From positions 3,995,659 to 4,059,658 of the forward strand of contig NC_067283.1 in the NCBI RefSeq assembly GCF_020740795.1: a DNA stretch of 64,000 nucleotides. The letters run 5' to 3'. The DNA comes from Apus apus (Eukaryota; Chordata; Aves; Apodiformes; Apodidae). A model generated the notes under the pieces. The model had not been told where the DNA came from and did not search any database. It worked only from the letters and a program-made list of their open reading frames with translations. The position numbers and the translations under genes are program-made. Shown here piece after piece: positions 13,901-26,085 of the stretch; the stretch's first letter is position 1; each line of letters opens with the position of its first letter.

Positions 13901-16842
13901 CAAGAAAATGCAAATAGGATCTTAGAAAGTGTCAGTGAATGAACAGTATAGAAAATAATTTCTTGATCTCAAAAAAAAAATCTAGGGACTCAAATTCTGT
14001 ATACATTAATTTTTCAGCTTTGCCTCTTTGCACAGCAGGTGTGAACCATCTGAGATATGGAAGTATGGGAACTTACTGTGAGATTCATGCTATTTACTCA
14101 TAGCATGTCTCCAGTCTAAGCTCTCTTCCTTTCCTCCTTTCAGGGAGGTATAGAGAGCCAGCAGGTCTCCCCTCAGCCTCCTTTTCTCCAGGCTGGACAC
14201 CCCCAGCTCCCTCAGCTGCTTCATGTCACACTTGTGCTCCAGCCCCTTCCCCAGCTCCACTGCCTTTCTCTGGACACCTGTCCAGCCCCTCCATGTCCTT
14301 CTGGTCCTGAGGGGCCCAGACCTAAGCCCAGAATTTGAGGTGCAGCCTCAGCAGCGCTGAGCACAGGGGGACAATCACCTCTCTAGACCTGACCTTAGCT
14401 GCTCAAACAGAAGTGGCTAATGCCATCTGAGATGCCCTAAAGGGTCTTGCCTGGCCTTCCAGAAGATGACAGGTTGCATATAGGTTCTCTGTTACATCTG
14501 CCAACCCCACATAGGTGGTTTGGATACCCTGTGGCAACTTATATTGCAGTAGGTACCTATCTATAGGTCCCTGGAGAAGGGCTCAGGCACCTAACTCACT
14601 TATGGAAGTCTAGACAGCAACACCTACAGTTAGGTGTCTGGGTCTGGAACCTTAAGCTAGAGGGCATGAATTTCACACCATAGCTCCTGCAATTAATGAT
14701 CTGTCCCTCTTTTTCCAGGAAGACATTTCCTTTCCTTTCCTCATTTGAAGGTCTTAAAATTTTAGGGTCTGAACAATTCAAACATAACTTGTAAAAGCTA
14801 AAGGAAGAAAGATAAACTTAGGGATTGGGAGATTTCCTCTAAAACTTTATTACATTTGATCATATCTGAGGGATAATAATTTAAATGAGCAGTGGCTGCA
14901 AAGAAATGGTCAAACCTAAACTGAATATTGTGTTCATTTAATAAAACACTGTGGCTTTTTTAGCCACACAGCATCTTCCACTACAGGTTTTGTCTGCAAA
15001 GATGAAGAACCAGACAGCAGAACATTTTAATATTCTTTCAGAATCAGAGGGTAAGGTCTGCCTTCATTAAAAAAATTACACAGATGGATCTGGATGAACA
15101 TGCTGGTGACAGAATGTGTGAAAAGGAGCAGGAATATATCAAGGTCCTTAATTGAGCTCCATCACTCTTAAAATGAATAACATGTAATAGCTCTTTGATA
15201 ACAGTTGCTGGGCTATTTTAAAGAGCTGTCTGACTGTAACCACAAGGCCATATTCATTTTCCTGACACCTGAAAGCATTGGACCATCACATGATGACTTA
15301 ATACTCATTAGACTCTCTTCTAAACCACCTTTGATATGATAGTGGACTCTATAACAAAGAAGGAATAGACTTAGCTAAATTAATGTTCATAATTTCTAGC
15401 ACAGAAGTCTACATTCTGCCCCCCTGATCCTCTTTGAAGATATATTTTTTCCTGAGAGTCAAGAATTGCTGGTTGATTATGCATAAGCTGCTTATCCACT
15501 GTGGTGATAAGTGAACGTTATTAAGAGACTAATCAATAAAGTTTCAGAATCCCTTACAGTTTTCCCCTGAGAAGCAGCAGCAGTGGTAACTCTTCATCAT
15601 ATCCAAACTTGTTAGCACCAGCCACCTAATGATTCTAGAATAGACTGACAAGTTTGAACCACAACATTATGCAATTTTGGTGCTGAGATGTAAATGATGT
15701 GCCAAAACAGTGCAGGGCTTGTTGGCAACTGGTGGCCAAAACTCACATGAAAATCCCATTTTCTTTTTAAAATTCAATTATTCCAAACATCTATTTTGTT
15801 TCCTTAATAGCTAAAGGAGAGAGATTATTAATTTAAATATGGGGTTGAAAATCTATTTTAGATTATTATTTGGCAAAAAGTGAGTTGGTTGCACAATCCA
15901 TGGATTATATTGACTAAATCTCCACTCTCCGTAGAGGGAGTCAAAGTTAATGCGTCAAATAGAGACAACTATGCTTTAAACATCTACATTTTGCCATGCA
16001 AACCCCATGTCTCACATTCACATTCAGCCAGTCACCTGGTTCCCAAACAGTCAGGCTTTCCAGCAGGAAGAAAGCAGCAGGCAGAGATCAAGAGCAGCCT
16101 TCACACTAACAGGAATGATTCCTTAAGCTATTCCGCTTCCACCAGGCAACTTCCATCAGCAGATAAATGTTTCCTTTGGGGTGTGCCCAGAACCGTGTAT
16201 ATTTGGATGGCACTGAGCAGCTAAGCATGTAATTCATATTTATGAGCTGCCAGGATTTAAAACCCAATCACTTCTCCCAATCCAGTTAAGACACAGGCAG
16301 AAAGATTTTGCACCAATTTCAAGCTCAGCAAACAGAAACATTTTCCTTTTTTCCTCTTTACGCAGTAACTCACGGTCAGAGATTTTAAGTCTGTCCACAC
16401 AAACCTGCCCTAACCATCAGGCTGCAGTCTGGTGGGGTTCTATAATCCACTTGCTTCATTTGTTTTTCCTGTTGTACTAACTATCAGTTACCTGAGCTCG
16501 AGAAAGGAAGAGGATCTGAGGTTAGCTGATGCACCCAGGAGACAGGGAGCTGCATTTACACCATGCTCTGATGAATGCATATATTACTTATATTAATTGG
16601 AAGTGAGACTGAAGTCTAGCTCCCTTCCCTCCAGTAAGTGACTAGCCTCTGGGGTTCAAAATTACATTTACTAATCTCTCTCTCTCTCAGTAGTCCAATT
16701 CATACTGAATTATTTCATGCAAAGTGGAACAGCTTGAGGAGAGAGTGAAAACATCTGCTTCCCTCTGTGCCAGGCAAGACCACAGCAGCTGATACCCTTT
16801 TGGCTACCCTGGGCACACATGTGGGCTTCATCTCTGGAAGTA
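10950..16842. other. Non-coding stretch apart from the CR1 piece at 14.15 kb
   Basis: Unique AT-rich DNA with T-runs. I saw no exon-like segment with domain similarity. Confidence 0.55.
14150..14395 (-). mobile_element. CR1 LINE internal fragment (ORF2 end)
   Basis: Minus-oriented ORF2 C-terminal region: 'cccctcagcctccttttctcc', 'ctggacacccccagctccct' and 'ggggcccagacctaagccca'. No 3' UTR or tail is present. Confidence 0.85.
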
Positions 16843-16893
16843 TGATGATCTTGAAGGTCTTTTCCCACCAGAAAGATACTGTGATACTGTGGA
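16843..16893 (+). mobile_element. CR1 tail remnant
   Basis: 'gatgatcttgaaggtctttt' followed by 'gatactgtgatactgtgg', a degraded CR1 3' tail. Confidence 0.6.
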
Positions 16894-16996
16894 GTACACT
16901 AAGGTCTCTCATCATCAGGGGGCAGTTCTGTTGAGCAGCCCCCCAGGTAAAGGATGGCAGCACTTCCTCCATAGAAAAAATTGTTCCTGTGTATTT

Positions 16997-17126
16997 TGAT
17001 TGGGGTTTTTTGGGTGTTTGGTTTGGTTTGATTGGTTGTTTGTTTGTTGTTATTTTGTTTTGTTTGTTAAGGGTTTTTTTTGTGTTTGTTATTTTGTTTG
17101 GTTTGATTTTGTTGTTGTTTTTCTAA
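16997..17126 (+). repeat. T/G-rich simple sequence
   Basis: About 130 nt made mostly of TTTG, TTTGG and TTGTT runs, with little A or C. A degraded microsatellite; similar shorter tracts lie at 10099-10128 (TTTTG) and 12309-12380. Confidence 0.85.
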
Positions 17127-20100
17127 TGTCAGCTAGAGACCAAGTTATTTAATTTCAAGAGTGTGCATAAAGCTGTGAATTCCCTATGAAGTAAAGGCAG
17201 ACTAAATTAAAATACTGAAATCTTACAGAGTTTTGGAATTCAAGACACAACCCCCTCTTTTGCATTCCTCATGACAGAGTTTCTTAAGGACAGAATGAGC
17301 TGTTTCAGCTCTCTCCTCCTTCTTTAATTCCAGCTTGGCTACCTGTGAATTCAGCTTGTCACCTGAAGGTGCTGTAACAAGTGGCACTGGGACACATTAT
17401 CCACCTTCATTGATCAGACCCAAAGCAATTCATTAAGTCTTGCACAACAAGTGTGCAGTGGGCAGCAGGGTTGAACTTGTCTCCAGAATCTTAATGTGGA
17501 ATCTTATCTACTGAAATATCCTTCCTCTGAAGGTTTAAATTCCAAAAATCCTGACAACTGGATGCCCTTCAGTTCCATTTTAATGTCTCAGGATTTAATC
17601 ATGCACATATCGCCCAGGTCAAATTCTGATTTGCAGGTTCAAAGACAGTAATTTTTAATTTTATGGTTCAAAGGTAGGAATTTTGTAATACAAAACATAA
17701 CTTTTCTCTCCTGTTTGATGCATTGGTGGTCTTTCCTATTTTGACTTGAAAATATTATTATTTTCCTAAAACATTTTTTGTGTGTAATTAAATTGAATTA
17801 TTTCTCTCCTCCCCTCCCTCTTCTTTTGCTTGTTTTTTAAAGACAACACGCAGGGGAAGTGTCATTCTGGTTACTGAGGCTTGAAAGAGAAGAACAGTAC
17901 CTCCCAAAAAGCTAGAGGAAAATTAAGTTTAAATAGCAGCAAGTGCTTAATGGCCCTCAATGAACCTCAATGAACCTCCAGAATTTGGCACAACAACTTG
18001 CAAAAGGTGGTAATAAGGAGGTGGAAGTTAGTCAGATCCTTTTCTGATCACCTCATAAGAAAATTAAAGAGAATTCTAAGTTCGTGGTGCTGTATTCTTG
18101 GAAAGGGGTGGTTCCTAATGTTTTTTCTTGTTGTGTTGTGGTTTTTTTTCCTCCCATCACCTCCTTTTGTCCCATCTCTCTCAAAAAAGCATTGTTTTGT
18201 CAAGACAGTTGATTCATAATGTGGGAGTGGAATTTAGCTTCCAGATTTCTGGACAGGGCTCAGGCTGGTACTTACAGAAAGCCCCTGAGCAATGAGTTTT
18301 ATCATGCTGCTACCAATTAAAAATAAAGGACTTACAGGAGAGTCTGTTCACACCTGAATCTAAAAACATGACTTACAAAGGCTTAATGATAGGAGAGATC
18401 ACAAGTGGGTCTCATTTGTCCACTTCCACTTAGCATCATAATTTTATTCAGTCACATTTCCAAGGAGCCAAAGACCTATTTGTGTCTTGGAATGGGTTCT
18501 GTTTTGAAGTGTCTCTTTTCAAAACATGGAGAAACCACTCTCATATTCAGAGAGAACCTGGGGTGAGGGAAGACAATAGTTAACTCACAGGTTATTTGCC
18601 AGCATTATTAAAACTTAACTGTATTTTAATTCATCCTTGTATTCCTCTGTTGCCCAAGGCCATTCTTTCCTGCACTAATTCCTCTTCACAACCACTCAAA
18701 GCCACTTTCATCAGTCCTACTAGGAGCAATTTCTGTCTCAACAAATCTAAACATCAATGCAATCCTGACTCAACAGAAATATCTGCACGAAAGAATAAAC
18801 ACTTATTTTAGAATTAAAAAACAGCCTTGGGAAATATTTGAAGGACTTGTTTAATTGAGATGCCCTCTCTTCCTTACTCAATATGCAAAAAAGCAGCAGT
18901 TTAATTCCTACTGTGCCCTAATTCTTCAGAAATCCAATCAGACTTTACCATTCTTGGAGCAAACAAAATTCTTCCTTTGTCTCCATTATTCACTCTGTAT
19001 CAGGTCAGCAGCAGATGTTTATGGCATTGTCTGTGTAAGCTGGGATCTCACTCTCTTATGTAGTGCTCAAGAGCTACCAATGTCAAGAGACTCTTACAGC
19101 CCTGTAGCTGCTGCACAAACAAAATAGGTGCCAGTGACAGTGACTTGGGATCTATTTTAAGATAGATCTTGAATAGAAGGCAGCTTCTCAGTTTCCTTTG
19201 TGCAGCCCTCACATTAATAATTGTAGCTCTTTACCTGTAGAAAGGCAGAAAGAAATTTGTCAACATAACCAAGAGCAGAAATACATGTTGCAGCCCTCTC
19301 CCCATGAGCCATCCCCTGTGTGGATGTTCCTTGTTCCACTCCTCCAGGATTTCAGTGTGGTCATGGCAGCCACAAATCTAAAACTCTTGCTGAGGTGCTA
19401 ACTTTATGTATGTGGACACCAGGGTTCAACATGTGTATTACATGACACAATGAGTGATATCATCACAAAATCTTAACTTTCTGATCTAAAGTAACTTACT
19501 GATCATATTTCCCTGAATTTGGTGAATATGCAGAAATTCAAAAATGTAAATTGAAATTGGAGTGAGACTTGACTAACTTAAAGTAAAAGCTGCCTGTGAT
19601 GGAAGTCTAAGTTACTTATAGTTACCTAGATTTATCTTTAGAACTCCAGCTTTCAGAGAATTAACTTGTAGGAAGAAACTTGCCAGAATTCTCTCTATCC
19701 AAAGGATTAAATCCCCATATATTGTCAAGAAACATCCCTGATCCTTTACAAGTTAAAACATTAGATCCTGGCATGTCCAGTTAACAACAGACAAGAAGCA
19801 AATGGCACCATTGCCAGATGGAACAGGAACAATTTTAGGTAGCAAAAATTTGTGTGTGCAAATCCTTATATTCCTTTTCCTGCTAAAGGGAGGAACTGTT
19901 GGTGTAAAATCAGTGTGGTTATCTCTGCAACCTCACAGATACCTGATAAACTGCTTCACCTTATCTGAGTCTGGGGTGGCAGTTGAATAGTCTGGTCAGT
20001 GGCTGACTGCAACCCAGGCACCAAGAGATAATGTCAAGTTATTCACAGTGAGTCTTGCTTTAAAACACTTTTATCGGGCATGTTGAGATCCGTCTCTTTC

Positions 20101-20254
20101 TCTCACGCAATTGGGAATGTTCCTGTTACAAACATGTATGTTCATTCAACCTCTGCACTTTCTGCATACTTGGGAGTTGAGTCTGTCCTCCTAAGGGTTG
20201 TGGCCTCATTTTGTAGATTAAAACAAACCAATTCAACTGTCTAAATACAGATAT

Positions 20255-20570
20255 CATAGAATTATAGAATGGTTTGTGTTCCAACCCCCCTGCATGGGCA
20301 GGGACACCTCCCACTAAACCAGGTTGCTCCAAGACCTGTCCGACCTGGACTTCAACACTTCCAGGGATGGGGCTTCCACAACCTTCCTGGGCAACCTGGG
20401 CCAGTGTCTCACTACCCTCACACTAAATAATTTCTTCCTATTATCTAACCTAAATCTCCCCTCTTCCAGTTTGAATCCATTACACCTTGTCCTCCTGCTT
20501 CAATCCCTTGTAAAAAGTCCCTTCCCAGCTTTCCTGTGGGCTCTCTTCAGATGCTGGAAGGGTATCCAAG
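20255..20570 (-). mobile_element. CR1 LINE 3' fragment
   Basis: Minus-oriented: 'catagaattatagaatgg', then a small deletion in the 'ttggaagggacc' block, then 'tccaacccccctgcatgggc' and on to 'aaaaagtcccttcccagct'. Confidence 0.92.
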
Positions 20571-21910
20571 TGTTCATTATGGTCAATGAAGGTCTGGTCA
20601 ATTCTGTGGAGCCTAAAGAGCTGTTCCACTCATCAGATGGAGAACAGTACATTAGGATTTACCTTCTAGTACCTGCTCAGTGAGTCACAGTACGGATACT
20701 CAAACATCTCTTAGGGCATCTCCAGTACCACTTGACAACTGTGTTATCATAACAGAATCAAGCTCTTCACTGACAGGAACAAGGGCCTGGACACAGTGCA
20801 CACATGGAGACAAGTTGCTGTTTGTATAATAAGAATCCAGAAATACAGCCTGTTTGCTTTCAGCTGGGAAAATATTTGCAGCCTCTTTGGAGTTGAAATG
20901 AACCATATCTTTCTCCAACAGAACACAAAGAAAAGGTCACCCAGATTTTGAGATAATGGCTGCTATTATCTACAAAAGGGATAGGATGTGAGCACTGAAG
21001 GTCTTGCTTTGTGTATTCCAGACCATCATGTTCAGATGGTGCATTATTCTGAGAATCTATTACAGTGAGGGCTACAAGATTTCTATTCTCTAATGAGTAG
21101 TGAAAGAAGGAAGGCAATGCAATAAATGACAAAAGATTTGAGTCAAATAAGATGATTAGAAAACCCTTGTCCTACCCTCCCATTTACTTTCTGGGTTTTG
21201 GTTTTCTGGTTTTGGTGGTCTGCTTTTTGGCAAAAGCTCCTGGGATCTTATACTTAGCACTAGCATCTAATTCTGATCTCACTTCATCCTGCCTCACTTT
21301 TTTTTTTTTTTTTTTAATTCCAGCATGGTTGCTTGAAAACTCTCATTACATTTATTTTGTGTCCATATTTCTCTTTCTACTTTTATATGACATTTATTTA
21401 TGCAAAGTAGGCAGGTTACCTGTCAAAGACTGAATTAGTCATGCCTACATTCACTAGAAAGAAGTAAAAACTGCAATAGGATGATTTGCCTCATTCTAAA
21501 ATAAAAATTCCCTCCTTACATTCCTCTTCAGTGACTATAAAAAGTAGGAGACTAACATGAACTGAGAGTTGTAACTTGTAAATATTATGATTAGGTTAGG
21601 TGAATTGCACGTTTTATAAGTAGAACCTCAGGCAAAAATACTTTTAAGTGTGTTGTTTATTTAAGTGGTCTGGATGGAGAGCTCTCATCATAAAATTAAT
21701 TATGATTAATTAACATATCAACCTAAATCTTTCTGTGAAGACTGAGTAAGAATAATAAATTATGGTTTGTATTTAGCTGCAAAGCTGAGAAGAGACAGAG
21801 ACAAATACAAATGTGAAACTCTTGTTTTTTGTCAGCTTTATTTTCCATCATTTACGTGGTCAGTTAAAAAAGAGCAGCAAAGCACAGAAGTATTTTTATT
21901 TGGCTTTTGC

Positions 21911-21933
21911 TTGTGTGTGTGTTTGTGTGTCTC
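21911..21933 (+). repeat. Short (TG)n tract
   Basis: About 23 nt of TG dinucleotides with one interruption. A second, imperfect TG tract lies at 28699-28734. Confidence 0.7.
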
Positions 21934-23991
21934 AGCTGTGTTTCTCTCTCTAACATTTGATATCTTAATCTGAAGGATTTTCCAAATCTGTCACATTCTG
22001 AGTAAGAAATGTCTATGAAACGAAAGGAAGAATCTTCCCTTCCAATTACAACCCCTGCACAGCAGTCTTTTAAAGAAATAAAATGTATCTGTCAAAAGAA
22101 AAGTTGCACACCTCATGTTTGCATCTAGTGTGGCTAAAACAGGCAAAAAAAGGTAATTAAATAAAATACTTCAATCTCAGCAAGAGGTGTTTCAGGTAAT
22201 TATAAAGGCATTGGATAGAAAGCATCCTAGCAAGAAGTATCTCCAGACAGTTTGTAACATTCTCATTTCTGGATTTCATTAGAATCAGACTATAAAAATA
22301 ACTTAAATAATTATTTAGTAATCAGAGTCTCCCTTAGATAGAGTATATAGGTAGGCAACCTCGAGGCTTTTCCAGCTGTATTTTCAATGGTTTTTCTTTG
22401 GTGTTTAACTGCAATGAGAAACTAAAGAGCAGCTGCAGTGAAAAACTGGAGAGCGTGTCTATCAGGACATGGATTTCATCAAGAGAAAATTGAAGTAAAT
22501 CAGGACACTGGCTGCACAGAGAGCTTCAAAGAGAGCCAGCTGAATTACTTGATACTGATACACTGGTCAAAATGCACAGTAATAATTTTGGGGGATCATT
22601 ACAACTTGAATTTCCATGTTTATATATGCTTCCAAACTCTTGTTATTATTCCTCTGTTAGTCTCTTCAATTAGTTAACAGCACAGAAAAAAAAAAAAGTT
22701 TCTTTTTAGACTACTTGGAAAATGCTTGAGAGATAAATGCTTGATTTACAAGAGCAATGCATGCTATAGATAGAGATGTGTGCAAATGGCTCCTTTCTCT
22801 CTTGAATTAATAGCACAGGGAAAAGCTTTGCTGGCATTCCAGAATGAGAAAAATCCATGAGTTTTTCTCTCTGCTCTTTGGCCACACTTACACTGAGGAC
22901 TGTCTTACTCCACAGAAATTATTCTTGAAGACAACAGGTCTACACAGGAGTGGCAGAAGAAAGGTGGAAGAAAGTGTCCCTTCTGAAGAGAATTCCATCC
23001 ACTTGGTTAATGGATAGAGAGATTATTTATGCAATGATATATTAACAAAAAGAGCTGCTGGCAATGATATTTATTAAGTCCTGATCACAATGAAAAATAA
23101 AGTGCTTATCTACAATATTAAAAGTCTTCTGAAGCTGGAAAGAGAGAAAGCACCTCTCTTGTGCTGGATTTCTGTTGTGCTTCTTTGAGTCAGCTGTCCT
23201 TGATTCAGCTCATTTGGATGCTGATTGCTTTCATTTTCATCCAGCTTTTGCTCTACAGATTGGAAATAATGCTGACCTGACCACCAGGGAATGGAAACTG
23301 CTGATGCTCAACTGGTTTGAGCAGTTCCACGTTGTTTCCAGCTGAGTCCCAAAGCAGGGACTACTAGATGATAGATAGATATTGCTATCTAGAAGCTATG
23401 AATAGGTAGAAAAATAGACAGACAGGCAGGCAGATGAATAGGTCTGCTGATCCTTGATTGTTTCAGATGCCAAGATTACAAGTCTAACAGACTGACTGAT
23501 TGATTATCTTCCTCCTAGATAGCTAATGGTTATAATAATACCTGAGGTCAATCTGCCAGTAGTTGCTCATGAAAAGTAATTAATCTGGTTCATCCCCTTA
23601 CCCAGGGGAAAATAAATTATGCATATATCTTCCTTTGGTTGTCCTTTGCAAGCAGAATTTCCTGGCTTCTAAAGGACTCAATCTAGACACACAGTAAGGG
23701 TTTCTTTGGTAAGAGAAATGGAAATTTAAGGTCTGTGAAAGCTAAGAAGCAAAATGTCAATCAACTGAAGGTGAAAGCAATTAATAAGCTTGAAGTCATC
23801 TGTTCTTCTCTGCATTCACAGTCTCTGGTACCTAGATGGAATCAGATTCTGTGTGTGTGACACTCTTGTGCACCACAAACTGCACATGTAGATGAACAAT
23901 ACATTTTTGAAAAAAGACCTTGTTTTGGGCAGACAGATGAAGTTTGATCCATCTCACCTAAAGGCAAAGTGTCCTTTGCAGTAAAGTGGTC

Positions 23992-24042
23992 AGGCAGTTG
24001 GACTAGATGTTTTAGGTCCCTTCCAACGGAAATATAATACGA
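23992..24042 (+). mobile_element. CR1 tail remnant
   Basis: 'gttggactagatgttttagg' and 'tcccttccaac', the last bases of a CR1 3' UTR, leading straight into the TCTCC array. Confidence 0.7.
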
Positions 24043-24143
24043 TCCTCTCCTCTCCTCTCCTCTCCTCTCCTCTCCTCTCCTCTCCTCTCCTCTCCTCTCC
24101 TCTCCTCTCCTCTCCTCTCCTCTCCTCTCCTCTCCTCTCCTCT
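24043..24143 (+). repeat. (TCTCC)n pentanucleotide array
   Basis: About 100 nt, some 20 near-perfect TCTCC units, directly after a CR1 3' end. Confidence 0.98.
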
Positions 24144-25972
24144 TTTCTAGATGGATTTGTAGGTGGTCAATAGAGACACACAGAGACTTCCAAATGTCAA
24201 TTCAATCTCCCTTAGGGTGTGACTAACAGACATTAGATGAGTTGAGATGGGAACTTCAGGATTTGATTTAATTGTATTTCATTTTATTGACTATAGAGAG
24301 GGTCTACACAACCAGCTAAGATTTTTTTTCTACTTTATGAATAGATGATAGAAAGTAAAAGAATTTCACCTCGTTACTAGTTTTGTTTGGGCCAATTTAT
24401 TCTCATCGCTCACTAAATCTTCTTTTATCTCTATGAAGGCTTCCTGCACATACTTCTTCTGCCCCCATTTCCCTCAGCCTCTCCTGAGACAATGTCAAGA
24501 AGTTATAATGCAATCTAATTGAGGATTTTAAGCTTGCCCACAGCAATTAGCCATGTAGGTTTAATTGCCATGTAACCAGATTTATGCAGCAGAATCTGTT
24601 GAGCACCTATGAAAAATTTCTCCCTCCACCTATTCAGTAATACACAGAAAGACTTGCTTCTGCTTTCAGGCCTTTTGTCATCTAAGAGGACTAAACACTA
24701 CAGTGATGCTCTATGAGCCCATGAAATCTAATTAATTCTTCTGCAATTTGCATATCAAATCAAGCAACTTGCCTTCCTTGTCTGAGCACTGCCATCAGTG
24801 TTTAGGATTGGGTTCAGTTCCCTTTACAAAGCTGCATTTTCTTTGCATAAATTTTAAAATAAATATTTAATAAAAGGTGATGATGCTTCTTCAGCTTCTG
24901 CTGGTCACATGATTTCAGTCTTTGTTGTTTTTTTCTTGAGATTCTGAAACACTTCAAGCCTTCACATTTTTGTTTCCATTCTCTTGAGGAGACAGTGCAG
25001 TGAGAGACTAGAATGAGTTCTTGCCTGTGGCTTCTAACCTCCAGACATGCATTAAAAAGCAATTTTTTTTTTTTTTCTTAACTGTAACAGCAAACCCATG
25101 TTGCCAAGATAGCACCAATGTCACTGGATAAATGCTATGAGTCTTCACAGATCCCATTCAGCTTTGTTGGGAGAATCTTGCCTTTTTATAGAACATAGTT
25201 GGAGTTTAAAATCATCTATTTGGTCACCCAGCAAGGTAAGTAAACAATCTCAGTCTCTCTTAGGGCACCAAGGGCACCAGCCAAAACCTTGGACCTAAAT
25301 TAGTCAACAATAATGCTAATTATACCTGAACTTCAAGCTGAAGTCAGTATGATCCCCAGAACAAGTTATCTTCAGGTCAACCCTTCAGGTTAAGAACCTT
25401 TTGCATTGATCCTTCACCTTCCATCAAATTCTTACCCTACTAGGTCTCTGCCAGATGGTTCAAAAGGAAACAGGTCTCCTGTAGGACCTCAAGTATATCT
25501 GCCACCTTGAGTAATCCAAGGCACCTCAAACAACACAAGACACCTATGCATGGACAACTAGATCAAGTCCTTGATAGTAATGTTCCCACTTGTAGTAGTG
25601 AGATTTAGCTTTAAATTAAAGCACTGAAATACAAATGTCTGTGGCATAAGTTAGTTTGGATGCTTGAGTCAGCTGCCTGTAAAAGTGAACATTTTTTTAG
25701 GTCTGTTTTCAGGTATCAGTTGCCTGAATTGGATCCCACCTGTGGATCCCATATGACTGTTCTGGATACCTAAAGTAACTCATATGATGAACATCTCAAA
25801 AAGTGTTCATTGTAGTAGGTGACTATGGGCAACTGAATAACATCTTAAGGTCCTACCTAATTAGCTGCCCCTATGAAATATACATCCACTTGCTCTTCTT
25901 GTCAGAAAGCCACAGGTTTCCTGTAGCTCCTACATTGTATTTGTCAGTATCATGCAGGTCTAGAAGATATTT

Positions 25973-26085
25973 CATAGAATTGTAGAATCATAGGGGTTGG
26001 AAGGGACCTCTGAAGATCATTTAGTCCAACCTCCCTGCTGCAGCAGAACACCCAGGGCAGATCACACAGAATGATCTCAAACAGC
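25973..26085 (-). mobile_element. CR1 LINE 3' fragment
   Basis: Minus-oriented 'catagaattgtagaatcata', 'ggggttggaagggacctctg', 'tttagtccaacctccctgctg'. A 25-nt tail-like scrap follows at about 26320-26345. Confidence 0.9.

Larger units (their letters stand above)
17127..23991. other. Non-coding stretch apart from the CR1 at 20.26 kb
   Basis: Unique sequence with T-runs (21300-21316) and a GATA/GACA-like patch at 23367-23440. No gene supported. Confidence 0.55.

Noticed and set aside
23367..23440. GATA/GACA-like patch
   Set aside because: Only a few imperfect units; too short to call a satellite.
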